This document shows, one piece after another, positions 11,345 to 21,745 of a stretch of DNA of 64,000 bases; the stretch's first letter is position 1, and every line of letters starts with the position of its first letter. The position numbers were made by a program, and so were the translations under genes. The DNA is from Zerene cesonia (Eukaryota; Arthropoda; Insecta; Lepidoptera; Pieridae), in the NCBI RefSeq assembly GCF_012273895.1, contig NC_052113.1:2222195-2286194 (forward strand). Direction: 5' to 3'. The notes under the pieces are model-generated. The model saw only the letters and a program-made list of their open reading frames with translations, had not been told where the DNA came from and did no database searches.

Positions 11345-12119
11345 ATCCATAACTTTCAAAAACTCGTCGAATAGTTTTCCGGATAAATTTGGCTCAACAT
11401 ATTACATGAATATACAAATAAATACGATTTTTTTATCTTATACCGTTCTTTACAAATGGTGTTGAATAATATTTTGTATCCTTACGTAATGATCGTACGA
11501 TCTGGTCGGCATTTATATTTTATGCAACGGTCGGTTATTGGCTTTAGTACCTTTAGAAAGTGGAATTTAAAGTGCTAATATCCATTTAATTTTCATTCTT
11601 TAGGACTCGAACCGTACAATGGAGTTTATGGTATCGTAAATAACAATTGTGGGTGTTTTGCGAGATAAAATCGAGTAAGTTGTTGAATATTAAAGCGTGA
11701 CATATGTCATATTGACCTGTTGAAAACGGAAAGGCTTAAAAACTCAAAATCGTTTAAATTATTTTATCTGTGCAATTAAATATTGTATGAATTTACGATT
11801 GGTGTAGTAATCATTGACTCATCCTAATATTGATGATGAGAATGATTATATCGCGTGGATCTTGATACGGTGATGAAAAGCAAACTTTTTAGTGCCTATT
11901 TCCCTTATCTGCATATTTAAAAATGAAACCATATTTTTTGAATGAAACTACACAGTTCTTGATTTTGTTATTCATAAAAAAATAATTAATTTAATATGCA
12001 TATAATAGCAAGCAATATTCAATTATATTCGTCAAATATAATACCATGCATTACATTTAACGCATGTTATACGTACTTAGAAGTCTAAGAAGTGATCCGC
12101 TTTAAATTTATAGAAACAA

Positions 12120-12310
12120 AACGATTACGCACGGAGTTAACCACACCAGGAAAATATACCAAAAGTGCACGACCGTTTGAACTCAATGAAAAATAATCTA
12201 GACAAGTCAAGGCTCTTGAACCCTGACGTGGTTCTGACGCAGCCTATGGTTTCATAAAGAGTACCTTTATTATTTATTCATAAGTTACGTGTGCCGATAT
12301 CTGTTTGACG
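12120..12310. promoter_or_regulatory. Candidate regulatory island with runt-type sites
   Basis: AACCACA (12139-12145) and CGTGGTT (12227-12233) are Runt-domain-type words in opposite orientation, within a stretch of balanced composition. No coding frame. Confidence 0.18.
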
Positions 12311-13009
12311 TACATTGTTTTAAAGAAATTGTATCTTTGCTATGTAAGATTCAATACGTAGCTAATTATAGATATGCCGATTTTTGATGTGTGATAAATT
12401 TGTCTACATTTTAAAGACACTTAAACTCCGTACAGTTCACTTTTATGATATTTTAGACTTTTAGAACTGTTTTAATATTTCGTGTAATCGTGTAGATACA
12501 TACATATTATAGCTAGAAATAATATAAACAAATTTAAATCTGTAAAAGTCAAACCAAAATCATGTAAAAATAAAAAAATAAGTAGGATATGCAATAAAAG
12601 AAATTTAGCAAATAGAACCGATTTATTACAAAAATATAAGCCAACTGCCAAGTAGCTATTATCCGCGACCTTGTTACTTTTGGATTTTATCCCATCTTTT
12701 GGGTTCAGTTTTACAAGTAAGTATACCTACTGAGTTATCACTCGTTTAATATTTTTCTTAACATTAGGAAACAATTAAAAGAATATTTTTTTGTAAAAAA
12801 AAAACAAAATAAAAAAATTCTGCTTTTTTTAGGAACGTCGTTTAAAATATTAAATATATCATCTCAAGATTTTGCACGTCATTTTCTTTGTACCAATTAT
12901 AAACCTTATTTGGGTACCTCCCGCTTGTGTTTACTAAGTTCCTAGTGGTGTGTGTTTTAATCTGTTTAATTTTCACACATGCACATTAACAAAGCATATG
13001 ACAACACAG

Positions 13010-13150
13010 CTAACGAGCTGTAATACGCGTGTACACTCGAAATGGTAATTTTTGCAGCCGGATACTATACTTTCAACTATTAGGAATGCGGCCAATGACC
13101 ACCGTCTGCACCGCGCCCGTCTGCTAAGTCCCTCCATCTATTAAGCAAAC
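13010..13150. promoter_or_regulatory. Candidate regulatory island
   Basis: A short GC-richer block with GGCCAATGACC and CACCGCGCCCG between 13089 and 13119, flanked by strongly AT-rich DNA. Texture only. Confidence 0.15.
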
Positions 13151-13949
13151 AATACATCGATATCTGTGTATTTGTTTAACATTTTGTATATACATTCTAG
13201 TAGTATGCTTTAGTGTTATGGCGTGTTACTTCCTCGTAAACAGTTCCTTCTAGTTGTGCTGTACGACCGAGGTAAATATGCAATCTAAAATTACATGCAC
13301 GTGAACAATTGAATGTATATTATATAAGAGACGATATATTTTTACATTGAATCTTTCGTATTGATAAGGTACGCAAAGTATATTAGTATATTGGATAAAT
13401 TTAACACAGTGGTCTCAAAATTGAGACCGAGACATGTTTTTTTTTCTAAATTTAATAACTCTCGTATATAGTCTACTTTCATATTAACTTTAAAATTTTA
13501 ATAAAAATCAGTAAGAACCATCCAACCAAAGTGGGTTTATACAGCACTTCAGCTCTCTCGTACTTAAAAATGTGGATTTCTCTCATGATTTTAAAGTCAT
13601 ATTACGCGTGGTTATATTAATTTTATAGCGATATAGCTATGCTTATATCTAGTACTTTTAATGCGCTTATAAGATTAACTCTGTGCTCGGCCTTCAAATA
13701 TATAGTTTTAATTTAAAGGTAAGGACTGACCTATAAAAACGTTCTTCGATTTATGACAAATAAAGCTTAGCAACTTTTTCGTGTGCAAAATTATGTTTAA
13801 TTTAAAAATTACAAATATTTCTTGGACTTACCTTGTTAAGATTTTTATGTAAATCATCATCTGAAATATTCACTTTTGATATTACTGTAATTATTAAATA
13901 TTGTGGTTAATTTTAATAATGTTTGTCAATGATAGAAAATAGAGTTTCC

Positions 13950-14090
13950 AAGGCGTCTGGCACTAGTGTTGCCAGCATGACATCACACCAATGAGATTAC
14001 ATTATTACTTATCTGTAATGAGGCGCTGTCTGCTATTATTTCAATTAATTCATGAAAATTTTATACTTATCACGCATTTGACAAAACAGT
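13950..14090. promoter_or_regulatory. Candidate enhancer-like island with hairpin
   Basis: CTGGCA and TGCCAG (13957-13962 and 13970-13975) form a 6-bp stem with a 7-nt loop. CATGACATCACACC and GATTACATTATTACTTATC follow directly, and then AATTAATTCATG. These are homeodomain/GATA-type words. Confidence 0.2.
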
Positions 14091-14829
14091 TCTATTAAAA
14101 CTTGAAAATATAGTAATTTATTTAATTACTCGTTTATTCATTCAGTTTTCATATTGAATAAACGTTAAAAAAATAAAATAAAACGTTCATACTAATTAAT
14201 GAACTTTGAATTTTTCTTTGATATTTTTCTATTCTCTTAATTTTTTGTTAATAGTGTTTTGAGCACCGCCTAAAATGTATCTTATAAAAACTAATTACAT
14301 ACTTAATTCAAGATGTATTTTACTTCAGTGTTCCTAATCTAATTGTTGGCAGCCCTGACCAATACCGTCGTAGTATGTATTCCTTCCTATTTAGGTCGCA
14401 TGAGACAGTTTTCTAATGTCCGTCACAAGGCCGTTTTCTTATCACAGATGACGAAGCATCACCGTGGCTCCGTAAACACAATGTATGTTAACGTTTGCGA
14501 AGACTTTTACGAGCGTAATAAATGTTTTTAATATCAGATAATTACTTATTAAAGTAATTACTCACTATCAAGGTGAAAATGTTTATGGAACGCGAAATGG
14601 TCTCACACGAAACTTTTTCCTATTTATTTAGTTTAAATGTATCAAAATTATAGATTAAAAATAACGTTTTTAATTAGATTTCATGTCTATAATTAGCATC
14701 AATTATTATTAATATGTATACGTAGAGTGTAACGGCATTATTAATTTATGGAATCCGTAAAATTATAAGTAGATTATACAGTTTCTGATCATCAAGCATA
14801 GATATACGGTCAGGAGATCCCCAACCGCC

Positions 14830-15140
14830 CCCTTCCTCTCTATTTAAATTTCAATTGAAATCTAAGTTGTGCACAATACGGGCATTTCCGTAATTCCCGG
14901 GAGAGACAGTGTACAGTGTACTGAGCAAACGGTGTAGACGCAACGCAGATTTAATTTGCATATTGTCCGCTCGAATTTGGGAATGTCTCGACAGTCGTCT
15001 CTTGACGAAATCCGCAATGCTAATAATACAACGGCCAGACGCATCTCGTGCCGTCGCATGTGCTAAATGCATAAAAAATAACCTTGTCCCATTGTATTAG
15101 GATTGCTTTTCAATCGACCGCGCTAATGTCTGCGTAGTTT
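14830..15140. promoter_or_regulatory. Candidate enhancer with three octamer/POU-like words
   Basis: ATTTGCAT (14954-14961), ATGCTAAT (15017-15024) and ATGCATAA (15067-15074) are POU/octamer-like words, all within 121 bp. The stretch is balanced and CpG-containing. Frames cross it on both strands (14851-15072 minus, 14909-15100 plus), but none has family features or splice context. Confidence 0.3.
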
Positions 15141-15389
15141 GCAAGTAATGCTTTATTTATTTATATTTGCTTCGCGTGTCTACGTTTTGGCCGTGTATGG
15201 ATAACTTTCTACATTGCAGAGTGGATGCTGAAAAATACTGCGTTGTATTTCGTCTGAGCGTCCACTAAATAACTGCATCATTTAAAAAGATGACAGTCAT
15301 CGTGATTTCGACGTTTATTGCAAAGTGCGATTTTTATTATTTTTTATGCTTGTATACAAAAAACGCACACTAAAGCATACGAAAAACGG

Positions 15390-15600
15390 TTCCTCAATTA
15401 ACACAGATTAACACCGTCGCGTCTCCGCGGCTACGTAAGAACTTTCGACAGTCATTCAATGAGAGTTCGATGACCGACCACCGAATCGTATTTGCATGTG
15501 TCAATGACACGGCCCGATCGCGGCCTACACGGTACACTTTTCCTTTCGGCGTCGAAACCACTTTTCGCTCGGCCTCGTGACACACCAAGCTAGGGTTGAC
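15390..15600. promoter_or_regulatory. Candidate regulatory island with palindrome next to octamer word
   Basis: ATTTGCATG (15490-15498) overlaps the start of GTGTCA-A-TGACAC (15498-15510), a 13-bp inverted repeat. CpG-rich words such as CCCGATCGCGGCC follow. The open minus frame at 15394-15588 has no recognisable product. Confidence 0.25.
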
Positions 15601-16195
15601 AAAAATGAGAAATAACTACATTAAGCTCAATCGATTTGTTCGTAAATTGACATTTTACAATATGATGGAAAAATAGTGATTGCGGTTATTAGTCGAATTT
15701 AATACAATTATAAAATACGCTGTTTCTGAAGTAATATTGTAAATGATGCGTGCTATTTAGCCAATGTTGTGTCGTGTCAGTTGTAAGATAAATATACCAG
15801 ACGGACAACCCTACAAAAACCACGCCACTTTTTACGACGTCAGTGAAATCGTTTGACCTTCTATTATTTATGAAACTGAACCGTCTGAGAAATATGTTAG
15901 GATATAATTTATTTTTCATGAATCATCATTCAAATATCGAAGCAAAATGTATCTGAAATGATAATGGTGCTAACATACAAGCACTTTTAGCTAAGTCTTT
16001 AACATTATAAGAAAGGACAATACGTAATGTATCGTTGACAATTTCTTTGAGACCAGCGAATGCGAATTAGAAACAAATACATTATAATTATTGTAAACTA
16101 ACGATATTATAAAGAGAGAAGAGATAAAAGAGGACATATTTGTATTTTTTATGTATGTTTGTATTGTTTCAATAACATAATTAGAGCAGTATGCT

Positions 16196-16348
16196 CGTTA
16201 CCTTTTACCGTGGTTGCCTGGAAGAGATCACTTCTAAGTGATAAGGCCGCCAAACAAATTGTACGCTTTATTTTAGTCATTATTATTATTATCTCTAAGT
16301 TTCCTTCTATGTACAATGTTGTTGAAGAGTTAAATAATAATAATAATT
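16196..16348 (+). mobile_element. 3' end of an RTE-like non-LTR retrotransposon
   Basis: Carries CCGTGGTTGCCTGGAAGAGA followed by the small hairpin ATCACTT-CT-AAGTGAT and AAGGCCGCC. I recognise this as the 3' untranslated tail of RTE-type elements in Lepidoptera. The tail ends in an AAT-type run (AATAATAATAATAAT) at 16335-16348, as RTE tails do. It is 5' truncated, with no reverse-transcriptase coding left. The left boundary is approximate. Confidence 0.6.
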
Positions 16349-17764
16349 TCTAAAATTATTTCACCTTTAGAAAGCTGCATTTTCATTAAGTGGCTATATG
16401 TGAACAACAGGCGCAGTCGGGGTGTACCGATCAATAATAATTGCCTATTTTAAACTATATCAATTTTAAGTCTATTTATTCTTCTCTATAGGTGTATACT
16501 TACGTCCAGTCTTCGTGTAGTGACTCGCTGGTATTTCCAAATTAACCGCAAAGAGTACCTTGAGAATCCTACGTCCGTCAAAAACAAGCGTAGGAACGTG
16601 AGAAATCTAATAAAGAACTTGAAACACCTGCAAGTTATTACATTCCTCGACGATGCTCGATGATACTAAATCCGAGTTTTATCCGACAACTTGGGGAATT
16701 CTTCAAAGATAACTTTCTTAATGCCTTTAAAATTTCAACGCTCGTTCGATATTAGTCTTGCAAAAGTTCTCCCAATTATAATTGTTCGATTCTTTTTGAT
16801 TTCCTTTTTTATTTTAATGAATATGATGGTAGTCTAGGTCTGGAAGGAACTATGCAATAATTACAGCAATTTTCCTTCAATAAGAACGTTATTTTTTCTG
16901 TTTTGCAAGCCGCTCGTTTCAATTTACGTTTATATTTTTTTAAATCACAAAATCGTTTAAATTGTTTTGTATTTTAAAGTAAATATTGAATAAATATAAT
17001 AATTATTATTACACGTGGTTACGAAAGTCACGCATGACGACCTTTTATTAGTACGAAACAATAGCGTCCCTCGGTGGGCGAGTATCATAATTGCAAATTG
17101 TATATTAACATATTCGCTTTGTTCAGTAATGCGCTCAAGGCAAATTGCGATGTCCTTATAAAAACCCTCTGGGTCGCAAATAAGTGAGGACTGATGTTGT
17201 TTTCATATAAAAGAAAGAAAATTAATTTATTTCAATGCAAAAAAAACATTAGAAAAGGTACGAATATCTGTCAAAATAATAATTTTTACCATAACACCAA
17301 TAACGCCTTTAAAACTAGACCAAATAGAATGGGACGACACGGGAGCCACCGTCATTAATAAAATAAAGATTCACCAAAAATACAGTGGAATTGAAAAGAT
17401 CTTCCATTTTTAAATCAGTTAATAAAGAATACGCGTAATAAACGTAAATCCTAAGTTTAAACATTCTCATACAAAAAGCGGGAAAATTGAAGTTCTTACA
17501 AACTCTACTCACATATGACATTAGATTTCTATATATGGATGAAGGATGACGTGGTAACTTATATGAGGCATGAATAGCTCAGAACCACAATATGTAAATT
17601 ATCATAGTAAATGATATCGATCTCTTTGTGCGATATAAATGTCTAGACTTATATTGTTATACATGAATCAATCATCACAAGATGAATTTATACAGTCTGC
17701 AGACAGTTCCTTCACAATATACATTGATTACAATAAACGATATATTATAATACTTATTTATTTA
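16349..17764. other. AT-rich non-coding DNA, nothing identified
   Basis: No exon-like frame or recognisable repeat was found. Short GC-richer words around 16390-16420 and 16500-16640 are not enough to call a feature. Confidence 0.4.
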
Positions 17765-17932
17765 CTAGTGGAACGGCCCGGCTTCGCCCGTGATACATAT
17801 ATAGCCTTCCTCAATAAAAAAGCTATCTAACACTGAAATAAATTTTCAAATCGGAGCAGTAGTTCCTGAAATTAGTGCGTTCAAACAAACAAAGAAACAA
17901 ACAAACTCTTCAACTTTATAATATAGTACAGA
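17765..17932 (-). mobile_element. Non-autonomous Helitron-like element, 168-bp family
   Basis: Read on the minus strand, it starts TCTGTACTATATTATAAAG, ends CACTAG, is preceded by A and is followed by T. The 3' subterminal part is a GC-rich hairpin region (CGGGCGAAGCCGGGC). The middle holds the words GAACGCACTAATTTCAGG and AACTACTGCTCCGATTTG. A sister copy of the same length lies at 60033-60200. It is non-coding. Confidence 0.7.
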
Positions 17933-18365
17933 TTATTAAACAGCAAAGGATTCAAAAACGACATTAAGCAATCATTATAATTAAACTAGAATCAGATGTA
18001 CAATACGTAGGTAAATAACAATACAAATTAATTTAATGAAAATCAATGATTAACTCCCAAACAAATTGGTCGTGACAGTTATTAGTAATAAAACGTTTCG
18101 AGTACCCGAAAATTTAAATTGCTCAATTAAACATGAGATTTTACGTTCACGATAAAATATTTAGTGTGACTCGAAGTTAAATAACAATCTGTTTTGAATA
18201 AATTATGGTAACGTTAATGTCATGGTACGTGATGATTTGCAGTCATTAACATGCTTTTATTAGCTTCACAACTACTTGTTTGGTGAAGCCATTAACAAAG
18301 AGAAGAAGAAGAACTACTTGCTTGTAACCGACCTCTTTCAAGTAATGTTAATAGTAAGTTTTGAA

Positions 18366-18721
18366 TGTGGTAGTCGAGCACGCTTCGGCACGAATTGGGC
18401 CAGCTCGCACCGGGGAAGTACCACACCCCCACAGAAGACCGGCGTGAAATAGCATTCTGCTGTGTTTCGTTCGGTGAGTGGGGGAGCCGGAGGCCCATAT
18501 CCTTTTCCTTCCCCTTTCCAGTCCTTTCCTTTATTCCTCTCGCCAATCCTTTCTTAATCCCTTCCCAATTTAAAGTCGGCAATCCATTTGTAGAGGTGTA
18601 AGGTCTGTAATCGACTTTACGCCTCTACAAATGTTCATGGGCGGTGGGTAGCGCTTACCATCAGGCGTCTCACCAGCTCCATTGCCGACTGTGACATAAA
18701 AAAAAAAAAAAAAAAAAAAAA
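18366..18721 (+). mobile_element. Non-LTR retrotransposon 3' tail with poly(A)
   Basis: A GC-rich block (GTCGAGCACGCTTCGGCACG ... GTGAGTGGGGGAGCCGGAGG) is followed by a C/T-rich run and GTTCATGGGCGGTGG ... TACCATCAGGCG. It ends GACAT plus 24 A at 18698-18721. This is a widespread lepidopteran retrotransposon or SINE tail; I cannot fix its clade (CR1, L2 or Jockey). A 19-bp foldback lies inside (18587-18605 with 18613-18631, one mismatch). The minus frame at 18292-18582 is only its antisense. Confidence 0.7.
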
Positions 18722-18739
18722 GTAAAAATTAAGAAATAA

Positions 18740-18846
18740 TTGTAGAGGTGTGAGGTCTGCAATTGACCTTACTCTCCTCCAAATGTTTATGGGCGGTGGT
18801 AGTGCTTACCATCAGGCGACCCAACAGCTCCATTGTCGACTATGAC
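18740..18846 (+). mobile_element. Second copy of the same 3' tail, truncated
   Basis: Repeats only the last part of the neighbouring element: TGTAGAGGTGTGAGGTCTGC, then GTTTATGGGCGGTGG, CTTACCATCAGGCG and CGACTATGAC. It starts 18 bp after the poly(A) of the first copy, in the same orientation, and lacks its own poly(A). Confidence 0.65.
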
Positions 18847-19389
18847 TTTATACACTTATTAAGGATCGGTGACAATACAATATTTTTATGAGTTAATAGC
18901 ATCCTGATTAAGACCTGCGAGCAAGTGAGATAATTCAGTTGATTAATGTGTCTTTTAGTTTTTGGGACTATATCTATTTAGTTTGGTTAATCGATAACTC
19001 CGTGGGTTCCCAGCTGATATACGTGATTATTTTTGTGTTTGATAGAAAATTGTTGTTATTTGGCCCTATTTTTACCCCCACGAACATATCACGCCTTTTT
19101 TGTAGAAAAGATTTATTATTTTGATGAAAAGCTATCTATCTCCTATACACACATGAAAGTATAAAACAGATATACCATAAATTAACTACTTATTTTTGAC
19201 GAGCCCTCGATATAATAAATTTAATTTTGCCAATCAAAATATCTGCTGAAGTTAATTATTATCTCATAAGAAACTTCATATACGATGAATAATAATCAAT
19301 TTTAATTAACAAAGTGGTTTGCTAGCAGGAAAACATATTAAGCTCATTGACGCGTATAATACATGTTTATTCTAAAGTTATTCATTAAT

Positions 19390-19565
19390 AATTGTCTGCA
19401 AATTAAGTCCCAACTAATATTAAATGCGAATGCTAGCTGTCCGTATGTCTGTCCCTTCTTCACGTCTAAATCACTTAAACGATTGGGATGACATTTGGTA
19501 CAGAATTTTTTTGAGACTAGAGAAAGAACTTTGGATAGTTTTATCTCGAAAATCTATTAGGTTTT
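19390..19565 (+). mobile_element. Decayed Helitron-like copy
   Basis: Starts with CTAATATTAAATGCGAA, then CTGTCCGTATGTCTGTCCC, and contains ATTTGGTACAG and GGATAGTTTTATC, which are words of the ATAATATTATAAATGCG superfamily. No clean 3' end is visible; boundaries are approximate. Confidence 0.4.
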
Positions 19566-20883
19566 TTATTCATGTTTCTATAATTTTTAATTTATTCATG
19601 TTTTTGTTTCAGGTATGTTTGAACTTCCCGACCCGAGAATAATCGACTAGAAACTCAATACTTACTCATTTTAAGGTATCTTTGTACAATTGTATAATTA
19701 AACAGAGTTAAAATTCATTGATCTAATAACTGTCCTATATAAAGAGTATTATAGAGTAATAAAGTATTTAAATATCACATTAATTCTCATAAATTATAAA
19801 AAATTGTTACTTATAAACTAGATTTGAATCAATCTCATTGATATTCACACGAAAGTTTTATTTTTATGCTAACTACTAAACTAGACTTTACGAAAAATAA
19901 TTTAATTTATGTTTCCTAAATACATAAACAATTTCGTTTAAAGTAAAAACAAGGGTTATTAAAAAGCACAAAACACATTCACTATGTTACAATTGTTACT
20001 CAAACTAAATTTCAAATAGTTGACATACACGAAGATACAAAATGGAGGTCACATTGTTATGAGACCGGCATGCACCGCTGCACTATTTCAGTTAAACTCA
20101 TACTGTGTGATAACTTTGGCTTATGATCTTAGAGAAGCGTGGGAGCTTATTCTGTAGATGAATTTATTTCTAAATTATTCAGAAGTTTCCCACGGAATTA
20201 TCGACATATTTCGTAAAACGTAATTATGAATCATAAGAAATATATGTTTTATTTTTATTTTATAACTAAAATTTATAAACAAGAACTCGCTACAATTAGA
20301 ACACGTTATGTTCACCGACAGCTATGCACACAAATGAAATATTATAAAATTGCAACACAAGAGGACCTCAGCTAAATACTTAAAATTTAATATTTTGCTT
20401 TATAATTGCACTTTCTCGTTTACGTTTTCCTCCTTTCAAGTAGAGCTAAAGTGTGCTTATCTGCGCTCCTACACGTTCATGCTCCACGCCCAATGTTGAT
20501 GCACTTTCTAATTTAAAAATTTTCCCGCCAACATTTTTGACACGTGCTATATGCTACAGATTTACGATCGCCACCATTTTTGACACGTTGTATAAGATTT
20601 ATGATATCATGTATTGCGTTGGACGTAATTGGCAGTGCGTTTCTCGAGCTCATCAAAACGTTTGCTCTAAATTGCAACTTGATACGCTTAGATTTATATT
20701 ACTGGTTTGAAATTGTTTATTAACTTATATACCAGTCGAATACTCGAACGCAACCTAACTCAGTATGTATGTTATGCGCTTATATAGAAAGCCATGATCA
20801 ATGCGTTTTAGTTTTGTTAAAATCTGTAACGCTAGCATAGTAAATACTGATTATATTTTTGATTTTCACCTTTTAGATGTTAG

Positions 20884-21080
20884 AGTGGGCAACAAAACTG
20901 GTGGTTTGCCTGATAGTAAACGATCACCACCGCCCATGAACATCTGCAATCATAGGGCCGCTGAAAATTCGTTGCCCGTTTCCAATGGATAGCATCCGCA
21001 GAAACACTACCTCTGCGAATGTTCATGGGCGGTGGTGATCGCTTTCCATCCGGGCGAACAATCGGCTTAGTTGCCCGCTA
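20884..21080. repeat. Foldback: inverted pair of retrotransposon-tail segments
   Basis: The left arm (20884-20943) and right arm (21019-21080) are about 60 bp each and complementary over most of their length. The perfect core is CATGGGCGGTGGTGATCG and its complement. The arm sequence is the same GTTCATGGGCGGTGG tail found at 18630 and 18786. The right arm runs into GACATTAAAAAAAA, the normal element end. The two tails are therefore arranged head to head over a 75-bp centre. Confidence 0.65.
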
Positions 21081-21189
21081 TGACATTAAAAAAAATCTAT
21101 TCATATTCCATACAAAATATTTTATTATAATCAGCATTCATTAATCAACATTCAAAATAAAACGAGGTGTCTTAATGAAATGCGCACCA

Positions 21190-21340
21190 AAGAAACGTGT
21201 TAAAACTCACCAATCGCCATGATCCATCGGAGGGGACTCCGGACGGATCCGGATGTATTAATTACGCCGGATTGTTCATCCGTGCGGAAATTAGAATCAG
21301 CCGACGGTGATGTTGCACACCCGAGTTCAATTGTCGATTA
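21190..21340. promoter_or_regulatory. Candidate regulatory island with near-palindrome
   Basis: TCCGGACGGATCCGGA (21238-21253) is palindromic except at the centre. TTAATTA (21258-21264) lies five bases on, and CpG-rich words continue to about 21325. The sequence has a sharp AT-rich boundary on both sides. Confidence 0.22.
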
Positions 21341-21561
21341 ACCTTGTCAATTTTGTTATATCTGCCTTACTTTACATACAATCTGTTTATTCTTTTATGG
21401 TCTGTTGATACAGAATACTTACGGTACTTTCTTTTCCGTTTCTTTTTCGCTTTTTTTCATTTGCGCCTCATAAGGTATTGCAAAAGAACTACTACGGGTA
21501 AAGTCCTATTTCAGAAACGTGTCCATTCTTAAAGATAACGATTTGTATCCGTGGTGAAACT

Positions 21562-21745
21562 CTATAAGCGAAGTATCTCTATATATATAAAATTACCTAC
21601 CCTATAAGCGAAGTATCTCTATATATGTAAAATTCTCGTGTCATAATTCTAGTGACGATACTCCTCTGAAAAGGTTAGACCGATTGTCATGCAATTTTAT
21701 GTGCGGTACGTCTGAGAATCGGCCAACATTTATTCGTCATACTCG
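21562..21745 (+). mobile_element. Truncated Helitron-like element with duplicated start
   Basis: A 33-nt segment at 21562-21594 (CTATAAGCGAAGTATCTC...) is repeated at 21602-21634 with one difference, a 40-bp period. The second copy runs into AAAATTCTCGTGTCATAATT, CCGATTGTCATGCAATTTT and TCTGAGAATCGGCCAACAT. This is the same 5' half as the element at 35881. The 3' hairpin and CTAG end are missing. Confidence 0.55.

Noticed and set aside
11603..11613. GGTTCGAGTCC on the minus strand, a perfect tRNA B-box word
   Set aside because: The flanking bases do not form a T-stem, and no A-box or acceptor stem is found at the right distance, so no tRNA or tRNA-derived SINE is called.
18292..18582. 96-codon minus frame and 68-codon plus frame
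   Set aside because: Both lie across the GC-rich retrotransposon tail, which is non-coding 3' sequence.
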